From Caballeronia sp. NK8 (lineage in GTDB: Bacteria; Pseudomonadota; Gammaproteobacteria; Burkholderiales; Burkholderiaceae), in NCBI RefSeq assembly GCF_018408855.1, contig NZ_AP024324.1, forward strand, positions 744,001 through 808,000: DNA of 64,000 bases. The letters run 5' to 3'. The notes under the pieces are model-generated. The model searched no databases and was not told the origin of the DNA. It worked only from the letters and a program-made list of their open reading frames with translations. This document shows positions 8,185-17,096 of this stretch, in pieces. Numbering within the stretch: the first letter of the stretch is position 1; every line of letters begins with the position of its first letter. Both the position numbers and the translations under genes were made by a program.

Positions 8185-9003
8185 TCAGCCCTGCCCTTCC
8201 TCAGCGCTCGCCGCTTCGAGGTCCGGCCTAAGGATGTTCCAGTGCAAAGCGAGATCGAGGCGTTCGGCGTGGAATTCAACCAGCCCCATGTTTTCGACGG
8301 CGAGGATGATCAGGTGGATGGCAGCGGCATTGGCACATAAAAGCGTCGACGCCATGTCGGACGTGTCGGGACCGAAGAAGTAGACGTCCGGCTCACCATC
8401 GATGCCCTCTCTCATGTGGCGGACGAATGCACCCAGCGTCGCGTGTGCTCCGTTCCCGGACGTGAACCTGTACGAAAGTTCGTAGAGCAGCGTCAGATCC
8501 GATGCGTGTGCAAGCGTCGCAAGTTTCAGTGATCGCGGCCGTTCGTACCGCGCTTCGATCTCGGCCTTCCTCCTTCTGAAATCTTCCAGCCGCTCGTCGT
8601 TCGCGTCGTTTCCATTGAGTTCGAGAACCCTGTTACATACGCCGAGATCGTGCGCTGCATCGTCCTCGCGCAGGCGCTCGAGAGTTCCCGCGACCTTCAC
8701 CAACCCGGCCGTGACGATTACAGACTCTGTGCACAGGCGCGCCAACGCGCGCGCTTCTGGTAGCGCTCCGCGCTCGGCCATCAGAATGCACCCCTGGAAA
8801 GCCCCCAACGCCCGCACGAACCCGGCAATGGCCCACTTCGCTTCCTCTGTGAGCCCGTCCAGAGCAAAGGCTTTCCGCATTCGCATTCCCATTTCGTTCG
8901 CGCGTTCTGCGAACTCGAAGGGCCCGGCATACAGTTCACGGGCTGCTGTCTGCCAGCACGTAAGATCGCCGGACAGGAAACCGACTTCATCAAAACTCGC
9001 CAT
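8185..9003 (-). CDS. DUF5677-like protein, partner of the AbiJ-like gene
   Basis: 272 residues, mostly helical. The segment ILMAERGALPEARALARLCTESVIV (about residues 93-117) resembles the ARSLLRTLFE-type helix of DUF5677 proteins, a family of unknown function common in mobile regions. There is no membrane segment or signal peptide. It starts 12 bp after the stop of the AbiJ-NTD3/nuclease-like gene on the same strand, so the two probably form an operon. No enzymatic motif was recognised. The family name is from memory of the motif and is moderate in certainty. Confidence 0.6.
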   Translation of the reverse strand: MASFDEVGFLSGDLTCWQTAARELYAGPFEFAERANEMGMRMRKAFALDGLTEEAKWAIAGFVRALGAFQGCILMAERGALPEARALARLCTESVIVTAGLVKVAGTLERLREDDAAHDLGVCNRVLELNGNDANDERLEDFRRRKAEIEARYERPRSLKLATLAHASDLTLLYELSYRFTSGNGAHATLGAFVRHMREGIDGEPDVYFFGPDTSDMASTLLCANAAAIHLIILAVENMGLVEFHAERLDLALHWNILRPDLEAASAEEGQG

Positions 9004-9015
9004 AGCTTTCTCCGG

Positions 9016-10461
9016 TCATCGCACACAATGTCGCGCCAGCAGCCGGTCGAAGAACTCAGCAACGCATTGTTGAGCGTGTGTGCCGACCTTGCGCTGTTCC
9101 AGATCGACATCCAAGAATTCGTGCCCGCCGAAGCGGTAAACCTCGTACCCCATCAGCCGCAGCCGTCGGTCCTCCGCTACCATCTCGGCGTAGCGCTGTG
9201 CGTTCGCGATGAACCGATCCGGCGCGAGGGGATCCGGTACTGCGTAGTGGTGGCGGCCATCGACCTCGATCACAATGCGCACACCCTGCCCCAGCATCAG
9301 CAGAAAATCCATGCGCTGGCGCGCCAAGAACTGCTCGTCGCCGCGCTGGCGCCTAGTGTAGGGGTCGTAATGCAGATAGACCTGAGGAATCAGCGCCGGC
9401 AACCGGTCGCCAAGCGAGCCACCGAAGCGCTCGTAGTAACCGTGGAAAACGGCAAACTCACCCGCCGAGCGAGCACCGAGCACTGTCTGGCGCAGCCGTC
9501 GGAACAACTGCTCCTTCGCGATTGCCGGGTCGCTGATACCTTGAAGTTCGGCATACCAGTCCCGCAGGTCCTTCCAGAGCAGCAGTCCTGAACTGGGTAA
9601 GGGACGGTCGAAGACCAGCACCTTGTCGGCATGCTTGACGATCTCGACGTCGTTGTTCACAGCATCGCGAAAGACCAGTTCCGGCTTCTCGCCGATCGAG
9701 GCGAAGATTAGGTTCTTCATTGCTCCGGCGACGCCGGCCTGAGCCCGGACCACCCCGTAGATGGCGTACCCGGACTCAACGCTGGTTTGCCGAACCGTAA
9801 AGCCATCCCGCCTCAGTATCGCGCCAATCGCAGTGGCCAGCTCCGCCTGCTCTGCATCGCGGCGTGTCATGGGGTGCAGAAGCTTGGTCAGCAACGCAAA
9901 GAACCGCGTCTGGCTGCACGTCAGCGCGCCGCATTGCGTCAGCAACTCTTCGTGCGACCAGTCGTCGTTGCGCAAACAGTGCTGGACTATCTGCCCGTGC
10001 AGACTGGTGCGGCCGAGCACCCCTGTCGCATCGTCTTGGATGACCGAGACACCGAACACCTCTCTGAGGCCGTCAATCAGCGACAGTTCGCCGAACAGGG
10101 ATGCCAAAGGATTGAGGGCCTTGAGTATGTCACGCCGGACCAAAGCACTCACTCGATGCTCGGCGTGGACTGTCATCTCGCTCACGGTGTCTGCGAGATC
10201 CTCCGATGGGTACTCGCGCAGCACCCGCGTTGACAAGCCGAGAAGGTCCGCCTCACTCCACGAGAGGATGCGTCGCCGGACGTACAGCCGCTTGCTGCTG
10301 AAAGCCTCCTGCGCATCGCCTTCCTCGACGGCCTTCTGAATTCCCATGCGGACACAGGCGTCCGGAACTTCATAGGCCTTGGCTGCGGCGACGGCCTGTG
10401 CGATCTGCTCCCTGAGCGTGTCGAGAGGAATGACCGCCTGCTTGACTAGTGACCCCTGCAT
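9016..10461 (-). CDS. AbiJ-NTD3-like protein with C-terminal DUF559/PD-(D/E)xK-like nuclease domain
   Basis: 481 residues. The N-terminal part (about 15-140; VRMGIQKAVEEGDAQEAFSSKRLYVRRRI then SEADLLGLSTRVLREY) resembles the AbiJ N-terminal domain type 3 found in abortive-infection proteins. The C-terminal part (about 380-450) has RMDFLLMLGQGVRIVIEVDG, HHY and a late YEVYRFGGHEF, the pattern of Vsr/DUF559-type PD-(D/E)xK nucleases (D, then ExD). The middle has no recognised domain. The architecture suggests a phage-defence effector that cuts nucleic acid when triggered. This is inferred from domain similarity only. It leads a two-gene operon with the DUF5677-like gene. Confidence 0.65.
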   Translation of the reverse strand: MQGSLVKQAVIPLDTLREQIAQAVAAAKAYEVPDACVRMGIQKAVEEGDAQEAFSSKRLYVRRRILSWSEADLLGLSTRVLREYPSEDLADTVSEMTVHAEHRVSALVRRDILKALNPLASLFGELSLIDGLREVFGVSVIQDDATGVLGRTSLHGQIVQHCLRNDDWSHEELLTQCGALTCSQTRFFALLTKLLHPMTRRDAEQAELATAIGAILRRDGFTVRQTSVESGYAIYGVVRAQAGVAGAMKNLIFASIGEKPELVFRDAVNNDVEIVKHADKVLVFDRPLPSSGLLLWKDLRDWYAELQGISDPAIAKEQLFRRLRQTVLGARSAGEFAVFHGYYERFGGSLGDRLPALIPQVYLHYDPYTRRQRGDEQFLARQRMDFLLMLGQGVRIVIEVDGRHHYAVPDPLAPDRFIANAQRYAEMVAEDRRLRLMGYEVYRFGGHEFLDVDLEQRKVGTHAQQCVAEFFDRLLARHCVR

Positions 10462-10878
10462 TGCTTTTCCACGGCGTTACATGAGTTAACATTTTGACAG
10501 CTTTCGGAACGAAGCAGCTGCTCCACTGTCAGCTGTGCGGGTTGATCACTGACGGCTTCTGGCCAGATCCTGCCCGAAGCCGCACGCACTCAAACCATCG
10601 CCGACAGCCGCATTCGCGGAAAGCGAAACGTTCACAGCCCGGAGTCGGCAGCTATCACAGCGCGCTGGAGTGTGAGTCGTGGAGCGTTGAATAGTAAGTT
10701 GATACAACTCCGTCATCCATTGGTGACGCTCTAAAAGTCGGCATCGAATTGATGGAGCCCATACGCATTGCATTGCCTTCCGTCATCCGTTGAATAGTAT
10801 GCATGCGCGTGCAAGTCACGACAGATCATCATCGTCGACTTTGAAAGCACACGAAAAGCCAAAGCCCCCCATTAATAT
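10462..10878. other. Non-coding spacer with short direct repeats
   Basis: No convincing gene in these 417 bp. Two short sequences occur twice: CCGTCATCC(A/G)TTG at 10709-10721 and 10779-10791, and CGTTGAATAGTA at 10684-10695 and 10787-10798. The second copies overlap one another. The stretch joins the AbiJ-like gene to the truncated transporter. It may hold the AbiJ-like promoter and the edge of an acquired segment, but no integrase or att site can be shown. Confidence 0.4.
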
Positions 10879-11088
10879 GTGGCGCCGTTCATGCTGATGA
10901 TGGCGGCCGGCTCGGCGATCATGATGACGCTGACCCACTATGCGACGGGCACCTCGCCGATCATCTTCGGTAGCGGCTACGTCACGATGGGAACCTGGTG
11001 GCGCGTCGGTTTTGTGATGTGTTTGATGGAGCTGCTGATCTTCGCGGTGGTCGGCAGCCTCTGGTGGAAGATGCTTGGCTTCTGGTGA
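10879..11088 (+). pseudogene. C-terminal stub of a DASS-family anion:Na+ symporter
   Basis: About 69 codons remain, reading MLMMAAGSAIMMTLTHYATG, TSPIIFGSGYVTMGTWW and a hydrophobic last helix ending WWKMLGFW. This closely resembles the C-terminal end of divalent anion:sodium symporters (CitT/SdcS type, normally 450-490 residues). An in-frame TAA sits just before the first preserved codons, and the upstream DNA does not encode the missing part. It is therefore a relic, probably cut when the accessory genes to its left arrived. Confidence 0.75.
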
Positions 11089-11157
11089 ACTTGATGGCCT
11101 GCTCGGCATCGCGTTTCGATACTATGGGTTTTATGAATTCCACAACGGAGAACAACG

Positions 11158-11748
11158 ATGCATAGACGAAACTTCATGGTCAGGTCGACCGCGCTTCTCG
11201 CGCTTGGAGGGCTCGCGCTTTCTGGTTGCACCGCCAATCGAAACGCCGGAGCCGAACAGGCTGCGGGCGCGGCCGATCTACGGCGCTCCATCGACGCCGA
11301 CGTCGATGGCACCCTTCAGCGCCTCTACGCCACCGTAGGCGGCTCACGCGAACTGGTGGCGAAAGCGAGCGGCGTGCTCGTGTTTCCTTCGGTGCTCCAG
11401 GCGGGCTTCGTCGTCGGCGCACAGTACGGAAAGGGATCGCTTCGTGTGGGTGGGCACACGGTCGGCTATTACAGCACGACTTCGGGCTCGCTCGGTCTGC
11501 AAGCGGGCGCGCAATCGAAGGCGCTGATCTTTCTGTTCATGACGCAGGACGCGCTCAACAAATTCCGCAATTCCGACGGCTGGTCGGCGGGGGCAGACGC
11601 TTCCGTGGCGCTGGTCAGGATGGGCGCAAACGGCCTGATCGACACGACCACCGCGACAAAACCGGTCGAGGCGTTTGTACGGACCAACGCAGGTTTGATG
11701 GCCGACGCCTCACTTCAGGGAACCAAGGTGTCTCGCCTGAGCGAGTGA
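11158..11748 (+). CDS. SYLF-domain (Ysc84/DUF500) lipoprotein
   Basis: 196 residues. A lipoprotein signal peptide ends in the lipobox LSGC near residue 23. The mature part carries a SYLF/Ysc84 domain: VLVFPSVLQAGFVVGAQYGKGSL, then YYSTTSGSLGLQAGAQSKALIFLFMT and ALNKFRNSDGW. SYLF domains bind lipids; bacterial members are exported lipoproteins of unclear role, common in Burkholderia. AACGGAGAACAACG precedes the ATG. It appears to be monocistronic and converges on the amidase gene. Confidence 0.88.
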   Translation: MHRRNFMVRSTALLALGGLALSGCTANRNAGAEQAAGAADLRRSIDADVDGTLQRLYATVGGSRELVAKASGVLVFPSVLQAGFVVGAQYGKGSLRVGGHTVGYYSTTSGSLGLQAGAQSKALIFLFMTQDALNKFRNSDGWSAGADASVALVRMGANGLIDTTTATKPVEAFVRTNAGLMADASLQGTKVSRLSE

Positions 11749-11855
11749 CCCCTTTCAGGGCGCCGTCGTGGCGGGGGACATACAGCCGGTCCCCTCGACG
11801 CCGCGCGCCCGGATGAGGCTACCGCTGTCTGAGGTGTATTGAAGCCGACCACCCT

Positions 11856-13376
11856 TCAATCCCCGCGCCCCTGCTCATACGCATAGGCATACCCAAGCAA
11901 CGCCGCCTCATCCCACAAGCGGCCAACGAAGATCAACCCGAACGGCGAACCCGACGCGTAATACCCCGCCGGCACCGCAATCCCCGGCAGTCCCGCGATA
12001 TTGATCTCGCCCACCGTCGTTTCCTGAATGGTCTCTTTTCCATGAAGCGCGGGCAGCTCGCAGCGCATCTGCGGAAAGACGAGCGCATCGAGCCGATGCC
12101 CATTCATGACGCTCTCGAAGATGCGCAGATAGCGCGCCTTCAGTTCGACGAATTCGGGCAAGTCGGGCGGCATCGACGGATCGGCCAGCGCTACCCTGAA
12201 GTCCGCGAGACTGTGCAGATAGTGCAGCACGCCGTCCGGTCCGAAAGGGTCGTCGTCCCTGGTCGCGTCGGCGAACGCCGCGAAGGTTTTCAGCGGCGCA
12301 TGCTTGCCCAGGCGCGCCAGATACTTCTCGAGATCGTGCGGAATCGATTCGAGACCGCGCGCATCGAAGTTGTGAAGTGGATGGGTCGGCTTGCGCAATC
12401 CGGCGAATCCGGAGCCCTCGAACGGATCGTCGATCAGGGTTGCGCCGAGCGCGCGAAGTTCGCCCTTCACGCGCTCGTACAGCGTCGCGGCTTCATCGGA
12501 AAGCGGCTGGGCGCGCCATCCCGGGCCGTACAGGCCGATCCGCTTGCCGGCGAGCGCGTTCCGGTCCAGCCCCGCCGCATAGCCGCCTTCCGGCTGCCGG
12601 CCGACGCTCGCGAGCGTCTTCGGGTCCTCGCCCGAATATCCCGCGAGGATGTCGAGACACAGCGCAGCATCCCTGACATTCCGGGCGATCGGCCCGACCA
12701 CATCGCGATTGCCCGACAGCGGCACAACACCGGCGTTCGGCACCAGCCCGATGGTCGGCTTGATGCCGACGAGGTCCTGCGCCGACGCCGGATTCTGGAT
12801 CGATCCGCCGGTTTCTTCGGCGAGCCCGAGCACCGCCATGCCCGACGCCACCGCCGACGCCGTCCCCGCGCTGCTGCCGCCCGGTACGCGGTCCGGCATC
12901 ACGACGTTGAACGTCGGTCCCGCCCAGCTATCGTTCGCATGCGTGCCGGTATGGCTCAACACCGGCACGTTCGTCTTGCCGAGCATGATCGCGCCCGCGC
13001 GCCGCATGCGCGCGACGACCGGTGCATCGCGTTCGGGCATCAGATCGATGCCGCCGGTCTTGCTGTACAGCTTCGCCCATCCCGCCGTGGTCGGAAAGCC
13101 GACCATGTCCATCGGATCCTTGATGACGACCGGCACGCCCGCGAGCGGCCCCAGCCGTTCGCCGGCAGCGCGTCGTGCGTCGATCGCGCGTGCATCGTCG
13201 ATGGCCGCCGGGTTCAGGAAGATCAGCGCGTTGACCTTCGCGTTGTGGCGCGCGATCCGCTCGAAAGAGGCGCGCGCCAGTTGCTCGGCCGTGAACCTGC
13301 CGGTCCGAAAGCCCTCTTGCACGGTTTCGACGGTGAGCCCGTCCAGATCGATGTCCATCGCACTGCCTGTCGCCAT
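11856..13376 (-). CDS. Amidase signature-family hydrolase
   Basis: 506 residues from the ATG at 13376, with AGGAG just upstream; in-frame sequence further up belongs to the neighbouring SDR region. The amidase-signature triad is visible: Lys in VVIKDPMDMVG, the cis-Ser in EETGGSIQNPAS and the nucleophilic Ser in PGGSSAGTASA. The family hydrolyses carboxamides to acid and ammonia. It is the last gene of the amide operon, 29 bp after the SDR gene, so a substrate entering by the upstream ABC importer is plausible. The exact amide is unknown. Confidence 0.9.
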   Translation of the reverse strand: MATGSAMDIDLDGLTVETVQEGFRTGRFTAEQLARASFERIARHNAKVNALIFLNPAAIDDARAIDARRAAGERLGPLAGVPVVIKDPMDMVGFPTTAGWAKLYSKTGGIDLMPERDAPVVARMRRAGAIMLGKTNVPVLSHTGTHANDSWAGPTFNVVMPDRVPGGSSAGTASAVASGMAVLGLAEETGGSIQNPASAQDLVGIKPTIGLVPNAGVVPLSGNRDVVGPIARNVRDAALCLDILAGYSGEDPKTLASVGRQPEGGYAAGLDRNALAGKRIGLYGPGWRAQPLSDEAATLYERVKGELRALGATLIDDPFEGSGFAGLRKPTHPLHNFDARGLESIPHDLEKYLARLGKHAPLKTFAAFADATRDDDPFGPDGVLHYLHSLADFRVALADPSMPPDLPEFVELKARYLRIFESVMNGHRLDALVFPQMRCELPALHGKETIQETTVGEINIAGLPGIAVPAGYYASGSPFGLIFVGRLWDEAALLGYAYAYEQGRGD

Positions 13377-13405
13377 TCGATGCTCCTGTGAAGTTGACCC
13401 GCGCC

Positions 13406-14170
13406 TCAGAGCTGCACGCCGCGCGTGAGCGCACCGTCGACCACGAAGTTCGCCCCGCTCACGAAACTCGCCGCCGGACTCGCGATGAACGCCACCGCGT
13501 TGGCGATTTCCTGCGGCCGGGCCATGCGTCCGGTCGGATTCAGCGCGAGCGCGCGCTCGAACAGCGCCGCATCGTTGTGCTCGATCCAGTCCCACACGCC
13601 GCCTTCGAAGTACACATTGCCGGGCGAGACCGTATTCGCGCGAATGCCCTTTGACGCCAACTGATTCGCGAGCCCCTGCATGTAATGCACGAGCGCGGCC
13701 TTGAACACGCCATACGGGCCCGCGGCGAAGTCGATCTCGCGTCCCGAAACGCTCGATATCGCGACGATCGACGCGGCCTTGCTCGCGGTGAGAAACGGCA
13801 TGGCGGCATCGACGAGATTGACGGTGCCGAGCAGATCCGTCTCGAACTCCTTGCGCCACGATTCGATGTCGTTGCCGATGGCCAGCGCGCTCACATTGGC
13901 CACGACGATATCGAGCCCGCCCCAGTCCGCGCCGACGCGCCCGACCCACGCCTTCAGCGCGGCGCCATTCGACACGTCGACGGCCTCGCCCGATGCGCGC
14001 GCGCCGCCCAGTTCCGCCAGCGCGTTCGCGGTCGACTGCACGCTCGCCGCGTCGCGCGCGCAAATGGCGACATCCGCGCCTTCGGCGGCCAGCGTTCGCG
14101 CGATCGCGAGACCGATGCCCTTGGTGCCGCCGGTCACGATCGCCTTCAAGCCCTTCAAATGCAGGTCCAT
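13406..14170 (-). CDS. SDR-family oxidoreductase in amide operon
   Basis: 254 residues with a classical short-chain dehydrogenase pattern. The NAD(P)-binding TGGTKGIG lies at about residues 13-20. ANVSA stands where the NNAG element is usual. The catalytic pair is in YGVFK with an upstream ISSVSG, and an INTVSP-like ANTVSPG follows. The ANVSA variant is common in some SDRs. It lies between amiR and the amidase on the same strand and may process an alcohol or aldehyde formed in amide degradation. Substrate unknown. Confidence 0.85.
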   Translation of the reverse strand: MDLHLKGLKAIVTGGTKGIGLAIARTLAAEGADVAICARDAASVQSTANALAELGGARASGEAVDVSNGAALKAWVGRVGADWGGLDIVVANVSALAIGNDIESWRKEFETDLLGTVNLVDAAMPFLTASKAASIVAISSVSGREIDFAAGPYGVFKAALVHYMQGLANQLASKGIRANTVSPGNVYFEGGVWDWIEHNDAALFERALALNPTGRMARPQEIANAVAFIASPAASFVSGANFVVDGALTRGVQL

Positions 14171-14212
14171 GTTCGTCGCTCCTGTGTCGATGGGATAACG
14201 CTGTGACGGCGC

Positions 14213-14863
14213 TCACTGCGGCTCGCGCCCGTCCTCCGGTGCCATGCCGCGGGCGATCTGCAGCACTTCGCCCGCCTGAATGACGGAGTGACAGATATCG
14301 TCGATGGTCACGCGCTTTTCCATTGCCTGCGCGCGCAGCATGTCGTACGCCTCGCGTTCGCTCACGCGATGCATGGTCATCAGAATGTTTTTGGCTTCCT
14401 GCAGATGCCGGCTGTCGAGCAGCTTCTGTTCGAGCTTGGCGATGCGCTGCGTATGCTGACGCAACCGCTTCGCGTGATACAGCGCCATTACCACGGTCGA
14501 CAGCAGCCCCGACGCACGGATCGGCGTCGTGACGATGCCGTCCGCGCCCAGTTTGATGGCCTGATCGATGAAGGTCGGATTCTCATACGCCACCACGCAG
14601 ATGACGGGCGGCGCATCCGGCCCGGACCACTCGCCCGCCGGCGCGCGTTCCTCCGGCAGCAGCGCGCGAAACACCAGATCGGTCCGGTCGGGCAGCGTGT
14701 CCTGCGGCGGCCAGCATCGCTCGACCTGAAAACCCATGCGCCGCAGATGATTCGTGAGCGTCAGGCCGTCGTCGTCGTCCGGATGGAAGACGACGACGCG
14801 CGCATTGCGCTCGAGGATGGAGCTCGTGAGACTACGCTGGCCTCTGTCCGCGCGCGCGCTCAC
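14213..14863 (-). CDS. amiR: ANTAR-domain antiterminator (AmiR-like)
   Basis: 216 residues from a GTG start at 14863, with a 1-bp gap to the amiC stop. The N-terminal half is a degenerate receiver domain (VVVFHPDDDDGLTLTNHLRRMGF; VICVVAYENPTFIDQAIKLGADGIVTTPI) without a clear phosphoacceptor, as in Pseudomonas AmiR. A coiled-coil linker follows (about 130-155), then the C-terminal ANTAR domain (EAKNILMTMHRVSEREAYDMLRAQAMEKRVTIDD). AmiR binds nascent leader RNA and prevents termination. AmiC holds it inactive until an amide binds. A matching leader lies upstream of this operon at 21811-21877. Confidence 0.92.
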   Translation of the reverse strand: MSARADRGQRSLTSSILERNARVVVFHPDDDDGLTLTNHLRRMGFQVERCWPPQDTLPDRTDLVFRALLPEERAPAGEWSGPDAPPVICVVAYENPTFIDQAIKLGADGIVTTPIRASGLLSTVVMALYHAKRLRQHTQRIAKLEQKLLDSRHLQEAKNILMTMHRVSEREAYDMLRAQAMEKRVTIDDICHSVIQAGEVLQIARGMAPEDGREPQ

Positions 14864-14864
14864 G

Positions 14865-16019
14865 TCAGTAGTCCCGCGTGCTCAACTTCGTGACCCAGTC
14901 GCCGAGCGTCTGGCGCGTCATGTACGGATCGGGCCCGACGGCGAACTTAGATTCGCGCAGAATGGTGAACTGGCCATCCGCACTGGCGCGGCCAATGCGC
15001 GGATAGAGCGCCATGTGATGATTGACGGGATCGATTCGCACGCGGCCCTGCGGCGCCGCGAACTCCGAACCGAGCAGATGCGGCATGATGGTCCCGATTT
15101 CGTCCGAGCCCGCGCGCGCATACGCTTGCGCGAACATGTGCATCTGATAGTACGCGGCCTCCCAGTTCATGTCGGTGGGCGTATCCGCGCCGAAGCGCGC
15201 CTGATGATGCCGCACCGCGTGATGATTCTCCGGCGTATCGATGCTCTGGAAATACGGCGCGGCAGTGTAGTGCCCAGCCGCGATGCCGCGCTCCATCGCA
15301 TGAATCTCGGTCTCGGAGGTATTCAGACTGCCGATCGGCATGCTGGCCGGATCGAAGTCCGCGTGTGCATAGGCATCGTAGAGATAAGGCACGGTCGCAC
15401 CGATGACCGTGCTGAAGATCCAGTCCGGCGACTTGCGCCTGATGTCGGTGACGACCTGCGCGAACTGCTCGCGCGTGGCGTCGAGCGGCAGATAACGCTC
15501 GCCGAGAATCGCGCCTTCGGGATGTTGCAGCAGCAACTCCTGCATCGTTCGATTGCATTCGTACGGATAGACGTAGCGCGAACCGACGAAATAGACGCGC
15601 GCGCCGAACGTCTCCGTCATGAAGTCCGCGAGCTGCACGCCGTTCTGATTCGGCGACGCTCCGCTATAGATGATGTTGTCCGAATACTCGAAACCTTCGT
15701 ACTGCTGGGAATAGATCAGCAGCCGGTTGTGCTTTTCGACGACGGGCAGCATTGCCTTGCGGCTGCTCGACGTATAACCGCCGAAGATGGTGTTGACGCC
15801 ATCCTTCAGGATCAGGCGCTCGGCGAGCTCACGGAACGCGGCCGGGTCGGAGCCGGGGTCCAGATGAAGAGCGACGAGCTCCCGTCCGCCGATGCCGCCG
15901 CGCGCATTGATCTCCTCGATGGCGAGGCTCGCGCCGCGCCATTGAGACTGTTCGAGCAAGGCGGTCGAACCGCTCGTCGAGCAAAGCAGGCCCACTCGGA
16001 TGGGATCGGACAAGGTCAT
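14865..16019 (-). CDS. amiC: AmiC-like amide sensor and negative regulator
   Basis: 384 residues, no signal peptide, with a periplasmic-binding-protein fold typical of AmiC (DPIRVGLLCSTSGSTALLEQ at the start; YSQQYEGFEYSDNIIYSGA; NWEAAYYQMHMFAQA). In Pseudomonas, AmiC is cytosolic, binds acetamide-like ligands and releases AmiR when bound. The lack of an export signal separates it from the exported binding protein encoded at 20521-21756, which is of the same superfamily. It is immediately followed by amiR, the expected order. Confidence 0.92.
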   Translation of the reverse strand: MTLSDPIRVGLLCSTSGSTALLEQSQWRGASLAIEEINARGGIGGRELVALHLDPGSDPAAFRELAERLILKDGVNTIFGGYTSSSRKAMLPVVEKHNRLLIYSQQYEGFEYSDNIIYSGASPNQNGVQLADFMTETFGARVYFVGSRYVYPYECNRTMQELLLQHPEGAILGERYLPLDATREQFAQVVTDIRRKSPDWIFSTVIGATVPYLYDAYAHADFDPASMPIGSLNTSETEIHAMERGIAAGHYTAAPYFQSIDTPENHHAVRHHQARFGADTPTDMNWEAAYYQMHMFAQAYARAGSDEIGTIMPHLLGSEFAAPQGRVRIDPVNHHMALYPRIGRASADGQFTILRESKFAVGPDPYMTRQTLGDWVTKLSTRDY

Positions 16020-16096
16020 TTCGTGACACGCTCTCGAATGCGCGCGGAGCGGCGCCCCGCGCTTTGATTCTTCTGACTGATGTGTACGCCACCGCG

Positions 16097-17083
16097 CTAC
16101 TTGAGATACCGCTTGGCGACCATCGCGCCAACCGTATATTTTGGATCGACAAAATTACCGAGGCGCACACGGCCCACCTGGCTCAGCATCATGTACGCAT
16201 CCCACTTGTCGAAGCCGTATTCCGCAGCCATCCACAGTACCAGTTCGCGATAGGCGATGCGCGTCGCGTCCTCCAGCGGCCGCGCGCTGCCGATGCTCAT
16301 CAGTGCGTCCTCGTTCTCGAGCCGCGGCCAGTCGATCTTCCACTGCTTGATGAGATCGACGCGCACCGTCGTCGTGCTCTGATACTCGACGGCCGTGCCG
16401 CAGACTTCGCCATCGCCCTGACAGGCGTGTGCATCGCCGATGAAAAGCCGTCCGCCCGGCGAGCGCACCGGCAGATACGTGATGCTGCCCGGCCCCATGT
16501 CGGGCACGTCCATGTTGCCGCCGTGATTGTCGGGCGTGAGCGAGTTGATCGAATCGATCTCGGGCGAGAGACTCAACGTGCCGATATGCGGTTTGTAGGG
16601 CAGCGTGTTGCGTTTGCTCCAGTACACGTTCTCTTCGTCGATCCTGATCTTGCGCACCACTTCCGGCAGCGGCTCGTTGAGCAGCGCGGTGTAGTCGGTG
16701 CCGGTCAGCCCGCCGAAGTTCGGGATCATGCAGCAGAAGCCGTGCGGATCGTCGCCGCGCGGCGACATCTTCTCGATGTGCACCGCGATCACGTCGCCCT
16801 TCTCGGCGCCTTCGATCATGATCGGCCCGTTCTGCGGATTGAGGAACGGCACCTGCAGAACTTGCGACGGCTTGTCCGTTTCTTCCCTGATCTTGCCTTC
16901 GAACGCATCGCGCGTTTCGACCACGACGCGATCGCCCGGCTTGACGTGCAGCACGGGCTGCGAGTATGGGCCGATGGTGTAGTGATAAGTCTTCTGCATC
17001 TCCTCGGTGAGATGGTGCTCCACCGGCTCACGACCGGCGCCGACACCGCGCTTCATCATGATCGAATCTTCAAGCCATTTCAT
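16097..17083 (-). CDS. fmdA: Acetamidase/formamidase (FmdA family)
   Basis: 328 residues. Typical FmdA/AmdA features are seen: VKPGDRVVVETRDAFEG, NPQNGPIMIEGAEKGDVIAV, CCMIPNFGGLTG, PVRSPGGRLFIGDAHACQGDGEVCGTA. The family hydrolyses formamide or acetamide to ammonia and the acid with a metal-dependent site. It lies between the ABC transporter ATPase genes and amiC, 13 bp after the stop of the second ATPase gene, so importer, sensor and enzyme share a transcript. It is cytosolic. Confidence 0.92.
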   Translation of the reverse strand: MKWLEDSIMMKRGVGAGREPVEHHLTEEMQKTYHYTIGPYSQPVLHVKPGDRVVVETRDAFEGKIREETDKPSQVLQVPFLNPQNGPIMIEGAEKGDVIAVHIEKMSPRGDDPHGFCCMIPNFGGLTGTDYTALLNEPLPEVVRKIRIDEENVYWSKRNTLPYKPHIGTLSLSPEIDSINSLTPDNHGGNMDVPDMGPGSITYLPVRSPGGRLFIGDAHACQGDGEVCGTAVEYQSTTTVRVDLIKQWKIDWPRLENEDALMSIGSARPLEDATRIAYRELVLWMAAEYGFDKWDAYMMLSQVGRVRLGNFVDPKYTVGAMVAKRYLK

Positions 17084-17096
17084 GTTCCGCTCTCCG

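Noticed and set aside
8185..10461. A restriction-modification system
   Set aside because: The nuclease-like end resembles DUF559/Vsr, but no methyltransferase motif is present in any neighbouring gene.
7080..10878. A prophage or integrative element
   Set aside because: No integrase, tRNA, structural phage gene or clear att repeats are visible.
11856..14216. A 786-codon open frame covering amidase and the SDR region
   Set aside because: Only the part from 13376 encodes a recognisable protein; the rest is an Arg-rich shadow of the SDR gene in another frame.
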